64,000 nucleotides of DNA from Bolinopsis microptera (lineage: Eukaryota; Ctenophora; Tentaculata; Lobata; Bolinopsidae), in NCBI RefSeq assembly GCF_026151205.1, contig NC_087083.1:2928536-2992535 (forward strand), written 5' to 3'. The notes beneath the pieces were generated by a model that was not told the DNA's origin, ran no database searches, and was given only the letters and a program-made list of their open reading frames with translations. Shown one piece after another: positions 47,801 through 59,700 of this stretch; the first letter of the stretch is position 1; each line of letters starts with the position of its first letter. The position numbers were made by a program, and so were the translations under genes.

Positions 47801-50800
47801 CATCAAGTATAAGATAAGTTTTAGAAGACTCCAAAACATTTATATTGGATGTTTTCGTATCCAGAAGTTTCTTATCATACGTTATCTTCGCCCAGTAAAA
47901 GTGTCCCGCAGTTGTGGCGTTAGCCACTATCGTGAGTGACGTGTCAGAATACGCCATCTCGTCATACGCGAACACTCCTGGTGGTGTGTTGTGGTCCCAG
48001 CACACCTGGTTTCAGTTATATAATTTTTAAATAATTGTTCAATAATTGTTCAATAATTGTTCAATAATTGTTAAATAATTGTTCAATAATTGTTCAATAA
48101 TTGTTTAATAATTGTTCAATAATGTTTTTTAAATTTTTTATTAAGAGTGGCCCACGAGAGGATAGCATGTGGATGCTTTGCCTACCTCTGGGGTATGGCA
48201 GTCTTATTCACTATTGGCAAATGATTGTTTATTAGTTGAATTATTTAAATGATTGTTCATTAGTCGCAAAATTTCAGGACTGAATTCTGATGAAGCTATG
48301 GTATAACTATTATTTCCTCCACTTCTGATTAAGTCATCATATTAATTTGTTCGGCAGACAAACTTCTAGTAGAAATAATCAATACTTAATTAATTAATAA
48401 TTGAATCATGAAATAATTAATTAATGACACACCTGGTTGACCACTCCCAGATTATCATCACTCTGGCACCATTGCCAGTCGGCAGGTAAGTAACTTGGAT
48501 TAGAGTTCTGATACGTAACCTTAGAACGGTTTGTTTTAACACACAACTACATAAAACACATAGTTTGAGAATATAAAAATGTCGATAATTGTCGGCACGT
48601 GATTCAACAACCTTCATCATAATGTCCACATCATGCAGCGGGTCTGCAAATGAAATGAGGTATTTATATCCCGCTCATATGAATAACCAACAACACAAGG
48701 AAGGTGGTTAACCATGTCAGAGCGGCTGACTGTGAGTGATGTGAGCAAATGTGTAAAAGTGAACTAAAGTATAACTCGTCATAAGGTAAAGACAAAATTA
48801 AAACATCTTTTATTGTAAACCACACTTAAGTAAGTGCACAGCTCAAAAATTATCTTGAAATAGTCACCTTAACGTTATCAACGTTTCCTCCGATGCGTTG
48901 AAAGGCGTATGCGTTTGGTTGAGCTGTGATCTTGATAACATATATTTCACCCCAGTCTTCGCCTATGTTTATTTTTTATTGTTGAGTTGTTCAGTATATA
49001 TTGGGTTTATTTGAACTGTAACTATTTTTTATAAAACCTCATGCTCATTGCATCGATCAAAAATAATGAATAAGGTTTCAGGTTTGCGTTATAAAGTTAT
49101 AACCAACGAACATACCGAACGAAGGGTCAGTTTTTGGTCAATGTCCCCATCGCTGGGGGGATATCATCAAGTTTAAAATATAATATAGATGAACATACCG
49201 GAAGAGGCAGTAGATCCGTCTTCATCTGTGAAGGTGGCTGAGCAGCCTACATTGGAACCATGGTACGCGTCGGTTAGTGCAGCAAATGTTATTACGTTGT
49301 AAGTACTGAGTCCTGCCCTAGTTGAGTTTGCTGAAAGGTTGAGAACTATAACATATAATGTATGCTGTATACATCATGTATAATGTATAGTTATAAACAG
49401 TAGTTTCACTTGTCCTACCTAGTCTCTACTACCGGATATTATCCCTGGAATCATAATGTATAATGTATAATTTATAATGTATAATGGTTTTATTATTGTG
49501 ATACGTTTTAGTTATCAGCCTGTTATGTCATTCCGCTGCATCTTTATCATGTCTCTTAACATAACTAACATAAATAAATAGCCTGGGGTCCCCAAGTATA
49601 AATTGTCCATATAGTTGTAGGATAGGTTAATTATTAATATCAGAGCCTATCGAAATAAAGAATGTACCCTGGGTGATCCCTGGACAATTATCCGCTGTAC
49701 TTGTTTCCTCTTTTGTTTCCTCCGTTTTTGTTTCTTCTGTTCGCTTCTCCGGTGTTTGGGCCTGGTTACACTTTCCAGGAACGTCAAATGTTATTTCTTT
49801 TGTTCCGTCCCCCTCCTTTTTTATCCACCTTGTTATCAGAATTATCATTATTTGTATTAAATACTTTTCAAATTTTACAGAGTACAGCAATAAATTAATA
49901 TAAAGATATAAAATAGAATCGTTTGAAATATTGCCCCCATCTGTACAATATGCTAATATGATTGTTTGGCAAATCCAATGCTTTCAACACTAATATATAA
50001 CGGATAATTTCTGAGACAGATAATTAAAGGATGTATGTGCTGTTATAAGCCCCCCCCCCCTCTCGCTCTCACTTTTCAAAATCCCCTCCCCAGGCCTACC
50101 ATCTACATAATTATATTCCACTGAACCCTTAATATTTTGTAATGATCACAGTATACCGAAGTCATGAAATTAACAATGCATAGAAACTGAGACACACATT
50201 GATTTATATATTTTTTAACTCATTGCATCATTGAGTTTTGATCACCATATTTAATTATATTTTTAATTACATATTTAATTACATATTTGATTACATATTT
50301 ACATATTCAATTACATATTTACATATTTTTAATTACATACTTGATGGACTCCTTAGCGACTTCCTTATTACTTTTCACATTGCACGTGATCCGCAGCTGA
50401 GCTCCTAATACAACGTAGAACTTCCTGAACGATAGATCCAAGTTGTTGAAGGATTTCTTCTCTATCTCCGCGGTCCGGAACTGGATTGTAGTTAGATCAC
50501 TGAGAATGGAACCTGGGGAGGCTATTTTTTCGTAGGTCACGTTTGCTTGGTATGTCATACCTGAGGTGTTATAATGTCACTACGTTAAGGGGGCATACAC
50601 CAAATAAACGGCGAGCAAAATTTCAACCCGATACCGCAAGAAATGATTAACTTATAGCGTCTCAACCACAAAATAATTTTTTCCGAAAATTGCACTCTTA
50701 ACCAGGAAATGGTCGATTACAAAAATGGGTATCCTCAAAATAATTTTTTTTGGTGTGGAAACGGTGCGCTAGAAGATCACTGAACTGCCTATGAGGTCAT

Positions 50801-51132
50801 TTGGTCTGGACAGATTTGGTGTATGCCCCCTTAATACGTTATTCACAGTTGATTTTGTATGACAGGTCGGTTTGGTATCATAACACGAACATTTCAGCTT
50901 AGAGACGAGAAGAACAAACCAAATTCAGGGAAGGGTACGAGAGGGGTTTGGAAGGTGAACTCCATGTACTCAACATTGTTCTCCTTGATTGCCTTAGAGG
51001 TAACTTCACCAGTGTTATTTCCCTGAAGTGAGAAAGATGATCTAAGATTGAATTTGGCAGAATTCTAAAAAGGAACCTAAACTGAAACGTACGTTCGATT
51101 CTCTCCACGATTAATGTAAGTAGAAGTAGAAG

Positions 51133-51182
<50 letters not shown>

Positions 51183-54100
51183 AAATAAGAATTTTATTTG
51201 CTCACAGTGCTTGCAATCCAGACAACCGTGGGGTGTGGATGCAGCGCTGGGTCTCCGTCCCCAGGAACAGTTACTCGGCACGTTATGATCTGTTGGTGTT
51301 CTGAAAAGGAGATCGTGTGGCTTTAAGTGTAATTCAAAAACTTTTTTATCAACCTCTTAAAAAATTAATACAAATTTAGATCTTAATGTTGGTGGTTATC
51401 ATGTTTTTAAAAAAAATCAATAAACTTTCAAAATACATCATATTATTTCAAAGAAAATTCGCCTAATGACCTTACCTGCTTTGACAAGTGACCGAGTGTA
51501 AACAAAATTTGGGACACCGAAACACCAGTTGACTATTTCATCTTGCTATTCAAAAAATCTTCCAAAATGACTCCTTCTATTTTGATGACTTTCCGTTTAT
51601 CATAGCGTTATTTGGAAATCTAAGTTGCAGTACCTCAATCGTGTCAATTGTGCCATCCACAGTGAACTCATCAATTGGTCATTCCAGAAGCATTCAGTCA
51701 AAACACCGAAATTTTGATCGTGGAAAGCTAAAATATCAAAAATTCCTACCGGTAGGGCATTTTCATAATTTTCCTTTATGTTTAGCTACCAGTACCTCAA
51801 TGGCGACTTGCGTCAGTCACAATGACATCATTGATTGGTCACTGGTCAAAAAATTCAATCAAAACTGTGAAATTGCGGTCAAGGAAACGGCATAAAAGGT
51901 TATATTAAAAAAAAAGGTCTCCTTCTTTTTTGGTATGGTAGGAAATTTTCAGATTTTGGATTTCAGCTGACCCGGAAATATCTTTAATGAAGGCATTATA
52001 AATCGTATTCATTGTAACTGTCGACATGAGGAATAACAACATGAACTAAATATTTGATGACTTACTAGCAGTGACGAAGGTGTAAAAGGGAGGTTGCACT
52101 GTATAACTCATCACAGTGAAGACTGTCTGTTTTATCTCCTGTGAACCCAGACTGCTTCCCTTAGCTCCACCGGTTTGGAACACCACTGCACAGTAGAATG
52201 TGCCCTCTTGCTCTTTCGCTACCTGTGGCAGATTGGAAAAGTTATATTCGAATTCTTCTGCTGATATACTTAGGGTTACAAGGGTACATGTTTTTCAAAT
52301 TTAATTATAAAGGCTGTATTATTGTTACTATTGATATCATGATTATTATTTATCGCTCAATTTTCAAACCTGGTCACCATAAAAACCATAAAAAGTGCAT
52401 TTTTGTATTTAATAACTCGATCTTAAAGCTATAAAGAAAAATAATAAAAAGTTTCTGATCCTAAAGAAAAAGAACGAAAAGTTTCTGATCTTAAAGAAAA
52501 AGAATGAAAAGTTTATGATCTTAAAGAAAAATAATGAAAAGTCTCTGATCTTAAAGAAAAATAATAAAAAGTTTCTGTTCTTAATGAAAAATAATAAACA
52601 TTTTCTGATCCTAAAGAAAAAGAATGAAAAGTCTCTGATCTTAAAGAAAAAGAATGAAAAGTCTCTGATCTTAAAGAAAAATAATAAAAAGTTTCTGTTC
52701 TTAATGAAAAATAATAAAAAGTTTCTGATCCTAAAGAAAAAGAATGAAAAGTTTCTGATCTTTAAAAAAATAACAAAAAGTCTCTGATCTTAATGAAAAA
52801 TAATAAAAAGTTTTTGTTCTTAATGAAAAAGAATAAAATGTTTCTGATCTTAAAGAAAAAGAATAAAACGTTTCTGATCCTAAAGAAAAAGAACAAAAAG
52901 TTTCTGATCTTAATTAAAGAAAAAGAATGAAAAGTTTCTGATCTTAAAGAAAAAGAGCGAAAGGTTTCTGAATTACCCCTAGCCACTCTATTGTGACATC
53001 AGTTTGTCCCTTTTCTTTGTCATAACGTGCACTCTGCTTAGCGTCTCCTTTGTAGCTCGCACCATCCTTATACCACACAAACTGAGGTGTATTAATAGAT
53101 TACTAGATTAATTGAATAATTGATTTATAGATTAATTGAATAATTGATTAATAGATTAATTGAATAATTGATTTATTGATTAATTGAGCTATTCGGAGCT
53201 CCACTTCGTGAATTTCTGGTGGGATATCTTTCAGCTCGATTTTAAATCAGAGTTTGGGAACCAAGAAGGCAAAAAATATTGCTAAAGCATGGGTCAATAT
53301 AACTAGTTTTAATCATAATCATAATAATTGATAATAATTATTATTCAATGATACTAATTAAGAATTGACGAACTAAACATTTAAACAATCAACAGAACTC
53401 ACACTGGTAACGATAGTAGCATCTTTAGCATGACAAGTAATAGCAACATCTGATCCTGGTACTGCCTCCACGTGACCTCTTTTCATGTTCACCTCTGAGA
53501 AACAGGATTTAAAGTTACTGTTAAAGAGGGGTGTGAGGTGGAAACAAGATGTAATGTTACTTTAGTCGGTAATATTATGGGGCGTCTAATTTGGTCCTTT
53601 TCGGTCCGAAGAACCATATTTATAACACTCCATATTTTTAACACCCATGATAATCCCCCCCATAATATTACCGACTAAGGTATTGTTAAAGCGGGGTATG
53701 AGGTGGTGGGGGGGGGGGGGGGGGGGGTATTGTTAAAGCGGGGTGTGAGGTGGTGGGGGGGGGGTATTGTTAAAGCGGGGTATGAGGTGGTGGGGGGGGG
53801 GGGTATTGTTAAAGCGGGTGTGAGGTGGGGGGGTATTGTTAAAGCGGGGTGTGAGGTGGTGGGGGGGGGGGGGTATTGTTAAAGCGGGGTGTGAGGTGGT
53901 GGGGGGGGGGGGGGGGGTATTGTTAAAGCGGGATGTGAGGTGGTGGGGGGGGGGGGGGGGGTAGTGTTAAAGCGGGGTGTGAGGTGGTGGGGGGGGGTAT
54001 TGTTAAAGCGGGGTGTGAGGTGGGGGGGGTAGTTGTTACAGCGGGGTGTGAGGTGGTGGGGGGGGGGGTATTGTTACAGCGGGGTGTGAGGTGGTGGGGG

Positions 54101-56739
54101 GGGGGGGGGTATTAAAGCGGGGTGTGAGGTGGTGGGGGGTATTGTTAAAGCGGGGTGTGAAGTGGTGGGGGGGTATTGTTAAAGCGGGGTGTGAGGTGGT
54201 GAGGGGGGGGGGGGGTTTTGTTAAAGCGGGGTGTGAGGTGGTGGGGGGGGGGGGGGTATTGTTAAAGCGGGGTGTGAGGTGGTGGGGGGGTATTGTTAAA
54301 GCGGGGTGTGAGGTGGTGGGGGGGGGGTTTTGTTAAAGCGGGGTGTGAGGTGGTGGGGGGGGGGGGGTATTGTTAAAGCGGGGTGTGAGGTGGTGGGGGG
54401 GTATTGTTAAAGCGGGGTGTGAGGTGGTGGGGGGGGTATTGTTAAAGCGGGGTGTGAGGTGGTGGGGGGGGGGGGGGGTATTGTTAAAGCGGGGGTGTGA
54501 GGTGGTGGGGGGGGGGGGGTATTGTTAAAGCGGGGTATGAGGTGGTGGGGGGGGGGGGTATTGTTAAAGCGGGGTGTGAGGTGGTGGGGGGGGGGGGGGG
54601 GGGGGTATTGTTAAAGCGGGGTGTGAGGTGGTGGGGGGGTATTGTTAAAGCGGGGTGTGAGGTGGTGGGGGGGTATTGTTAAAGCGGGGTGAGAGGTGGT
54701 GGGGGAGGGGGTATTGTTAAAGCGGGGTGTGAGGTGGTGGGGGGGTATTGTTAAAGCGGGGTGTGAGGTGGTGGGGGGGGGGGGGTATTGTTAAAGCGGG
54801 GTGTGAGGTGGTGGGGGGGTATTGTTAAAGCGGGGTGTGAGGTGGTGGGGGGGGGGGGTATTGTTAAAGCGGGGTGTGAGGTGGTGGGGAATATTGTTAA
54901 AGCGGGGTGTGAGGTGGTGGGGGGTATTGTTAAAGCGGGGTGTGAGGTGGTGGGGGGTATTGTTAAAGCGGGGTGTGAGGTGGTGGGGGGTATTGTTAAA
55001 GCGGGGTGTGAGGTGGTGGGGGGTATTGTTAAAGCGGGGTGTGAGGTGGTGGGGGGGGGATATTGTTAAAGCGGGGTGTGAGGTGGTGGGGGGTATTGTT
55101 AAAGCGGGGTGTGAGGTGGTGGGGGGGTATTGTTGAAGCGGGGTGTGAGGTGGTGGGGGGGGGTATTGTTAAAGCGGGGTGTCAGGTGGTGGGGGGTATT
55201 GTTAAAGCGGGGTGTGAGGTGGTGGGGGGGGGGGGGGTATTGTTAAAGCGGGGTGTGAGGTGGTGGGGGGTATTGTTAAAGCGGGGTGTGAGGTGGTGGG
55301 GGGTATTGTTAAAGCGGGGTGTGAGGTGGTGGGGGGGTATTGTTAAAGCGGGGTGTGAGGTGGTGGGGGGTATTGTTAAAGCGGGGTGTGAGGTGGTGGG
55401 GGGGGGGGTATTGTTAAAGCGGGGTGTGAGGTGGTGGGGGGGGGGTATTGTTAAAGCGCGGTGTGAGGTGGTGGGGGGGGGGTATTGTTAAAGCGGGGTG
55501 TGAGGTGGTGGGGGGTATTGTTAAAGCGGGGTGTGAGGTGGTGGGGGGGGGGATATTGTTAAAGCGGGGTGTGAGGTGGTGGGGGGTATTGTTAAAGCGG
55601 GGTGTGAGGTGGTGGGGGGGGGGTATTGTTAAAGCGGGGTGTGAGGTGGTGGGGGGTATTGTTAAAGCGGGGTGTGAGGTGGTGGGGGGGATATTGTTAA
55701 AGCGGGGTGTGAGGTGGTGGGGGGGGTATTGTTAAAGCGGGGTGCGAGGTGGTGGGGGTATTGTTAAAGCGGGGTGTGAGGTGGTGGGGGGGGGGTATTG
55801 TTAAAGCGGGGTGTGAGGTGGTGGGGGGGGGGGGGGGGGGGTATTGTTAAAGCGGGGTGTGAGGTGGTGGGGGGGGGTATTGTTTAAAGCGGGGTGTGAG
55901 GTGGTGGGGGGGGGGGGTATTGTTAAAGCGGGGTGTGAGGTGGTGGGGGGGGGTATTGTTAAAGCGGGGTGTGAGGTGGTGGGGGGGGGGGGGTATTGTT
56001 AAAGCGGGGTGTGAGGTGGTGGGGGGGTATTGTTAAAGCGGGGTGTGAGGTGGTGGGGGGGGGGGTTTTGTTAAAGCGGGGTGTGAGGTGGTGGGGGGGG
56101 GGGTATTGTTAAAGCGGGGTGTGAGGTGGTGGGGGGGTATTGTTAAAGCGGGGTGTGAGGTGGTGGGGGGGGTATTGTTAAAGCGGGGTGTGAGGTGGGT
56201 GGGGGGGGGGTATTGTTAAAGCGGGGTGTGAGGTGGTGGGGGGGGGATATTGTTAAAGCGGGGTGTGAGGTGGTGGGGGGGTATTGTTACAGCGGGGTGT
56301 GAAGTGGTGGTGGGGGGGTATTGTTAAAGCGGGGTGTGAGGTGGGGGGGGATTGTTACAGCGGGGTGTGAGGTGGGGGGGTAGTTGTCAGCTTGCTTGCA
56401 CGCGAGTGGGTGTATTGATACAGTTTCTGTTGTAAGTAGCCGCAGTTGATTGATGTTAATTCAAGATAACGCTAACGCCTCGCAGTCATAGTAAGAATAT
56501 GGTTTTATAAACTGGAAAAGAGTTATAAACTACACACCAAGTATGATGAGCGATGTGGCAGCAGATTGGAGAGTAAATGCCGGGTACTCCCCGTAGGTGA
56601 CCTTCAGCATGTATTTCTGTTCTATCTGAGCAGTTCCAACTTTCAAACTGAGGATGAGTTTTATAAAATATCGTTATTTTGCCTAAATCTTAATAACACT
56701 AGTCTTATAACAAAGACAGTTAGCATATCTAATCATTAA

Positions 56740-56784
<45 letters not shown>

Positions 56785-59700
56785 CACCCTGATTTTTTTG
56801 TGAAACTTGGTTTCGAGACCGGTGACCGAACTTGAGTTCTATTGTTTTGTGCGAAGTCAGTTTTGCAAATATCGCGAACTGAGATATGGGCAATTTTGTT
56901 CATTTTTTGCGATTATTTGAACACAGAATCCACAGTTAGGTAGATACTGAGCTGATAATCATAGATAATGTGTAGTATAGGCTTACCTTCCATATGAAGT
57001 TGATTTCGTTCAAAAATATTGATATTTGACCAAATTATGGGCCAAAATCGATCAATATCGGTGCGTATGCCCAAATATGGTCATATGGTTTTTGGCTCAT
57101 AACTCAGTCAGTTTTTGTCCAATCTTGATGAAAATTCATATACGAGTTCAAGGGACCACTAGCTACAAGCAAAGCACCTAAAATCTGGATTTTGGGCATG
57201 TTGAGGGTATTTGGCTAAATTGGGCCTACTTTGGACCAAATATGGGCGTGACTGCCCCGCGGGCACCGTTTGGCGGTTGGGGTCCGGGACCCCCTCAAAA
57301 GTTCGGTCACTGGTCCTAGTTTGTTGGTCAACTGCTATCTCGAAACCAAGTTTCACAAAAAAAATCAGAGTGAACCCCCCCACAAATCGGCAAAAATCAA
57401 AGATTATCAAACTCATGACACTAACGACAAAGGCGTAGGCCGAAAAGTCGACAACTGTTTGTTTGGAGACTCTCAATTTATCCCAAAACATAAATTTCAC
57501 GACACTAACGTTGAGATAAGAGTACTGTTTATTCCAGTAGGCGCGTTATCACTCTCATCTGCTGTCAGTGTAACTTCGTCTGCTGTATCTAGATTCCCGT
57601 ATGCTTTCTGTATTTCCTTTACTCCTCCAACTTCCACTTCAGTTTCCGTGTACTGTAATGTAAGTTTACTTCACACGACATAAAAAGGAAATTTAACTGG
57701 GAAATAATAAACCAATATCTTAAGCAGTATCAATATTATTGTTTTTTCTACCTGCACCAAAATAAAGAACAATGTTAATGATTTTCATACAAAGTTACAA
57801 CGAATTCTTCATGTTATGCATCTTGGGTTTGGACAGGATATGACCCGTTTAAAATATTTCCATCACGTTTCATTACATAATTCTCAATTAATGTAATAGA
57901 TGTGTAGTGTTGTAATTAGTCTAAACAATTTGTTTTTACCGTGAACCATTCTGCTGTTGGCTTGGCTACAGAAACACCGCCTCCTGTAGGATAGGAAATA
58001 GTCGCACTCACAAAGGCCTCTCCGTTCCTCGCTCCCGCGAAGAAGGAGGGTGGTTGTTTCTCTATATCTGAAGAAAAAGAGTGAATTTGTGAGGTTGCTT
58101 CTCTATATCTGAAGAAAAAGATTAAATTTGTGAGGTTGTTTCTCTATATCTGAAGAAAAAGAGTGAATTTGTGAGGTTGCTTCTCTATATCTGAATAAAA
58201 AGAATGAATTTATAAGGTTGTTTCTCTATATCTGAATAAAAAGAGTGAATTTTTTAAGTTGTTTCTCTATATCTGAAGAAAAAGATTAAATTTGTGAGGT
58301 TGTTTCTCTATATCTGAAGAAAAAAAATTAAATTTGTGAGGTTGTTTCTCTATATCTGAAGAAAAAGAGTGAATTTGTGAAGCAAAGCGCCTGACCGTAA
58401 CAGTTTCTCAGGTTATGAATTTCTAGAATGTTCAGAAAAACATTCTATGAAGTCATGTCGACTGTTCAGTCATAATGGTGAAATACCAATAATATTTAAT
58501 AATAATATTTAAGCCTGCAAACAACTAAAGTGAGAACGTGACTCACACAGAAGCTTGAGATATGAGCTAGTTAGAGATGGTAGAGTAGCACTCGCAAACT
58601 CTATCCAGCAGGTGTAGTTACCAATGTCTTTCTGCGAGACCTTTTTCAAAGTTACTGTGAACTCTGTCTTCCTGGTTTCGATGTCAAAATTACCGTTTGA
58701 TGTTTTGAAGAGAATTTCGGCGGTAGGGTCCCCAACCTAGGTGAATTAACGTAAGCATATTTAGCATACTTAGCATATTTAGCATATTTAGCATATTCAG
58801 CATACTTAGCATATTTAGCATATTTAGCATACTTAGCATATTTAGCATATTTAGCATATTTAGCATATTTAGCATATTTAGCATATTTAGCATATTTAGC
58901 ATATTTAGCATATTTAGCATACTTAGCATATTTAGCATATTTAGCATATTCAGCATACTTAGCATATTTAGCATATTTAGCATACTTAGCATATTTAGCA
59001 TATTTAGCATACTTAGTCCTTATCACTCAGGACACGCGCTATATATTTTGAGAGCGAGATATTACGATTAATAAGAGAATAAGGTGGTATACACAAAGTA
59101 AATACACTGGAAGGTTCAAATAATGTGGTAAACCTTGACAAGCCAGGCACTAGTAGCAGAAGTGGTGGAGTACCCGTAACACACTGTTGTGGCATCTTCA
59201 TTATCAAGACCAGTTATTATTTCGTTTTTGTTGAATGTCACTAGGGATGATTAATTATTTTGATGAAGTGGAAACAAATCTAAGCAATGTTGAATGTAAA
59301 TTATAAAATAGAGCTTTCTAAAATGTTCTCCAAAATATTTCCAGAAGATGAGAAGATAGTCATTATTTTTTTTTAGAACTTGATAAGAATTCTTACTCTG
59401 AACCACAAGCAAGGTTTTATTACTAATCAGACTTCCAACACCTCCAATTTTAGTAAAGTTTAATCTCAGGGCGTAGTCCTTAAGCCCTTGCTCCAGAGTG
59501 GTTACTTTGAACGCAGCTGTTACTGTTGCTGTTTCTTCTGACCACTGAAACATATTGTTAATTAAAAAATATAAATTCACTTGAAACCACTGAAAGATTG
59601 TTGATGCTATTTTGAAATTATGGAGTTATAATAAAGTTTAAGCTACACTTCAGAGAAAAATATTCAATTATTCATTCATTTAGTATCAATTTAATCGCCG

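Noticed and set aside
48612-48643. Possible 32-base exon with GCAG and GTTGTT borders
   Set aside because: It conflicts in phase with the exon before it, while exon 23 joins exon 24 directly in phase 0.
54091-55735. Gly/Val-rich plus-strand frames
   Set aside because: Products of the G-rich intronic array, antisense to the large gene.
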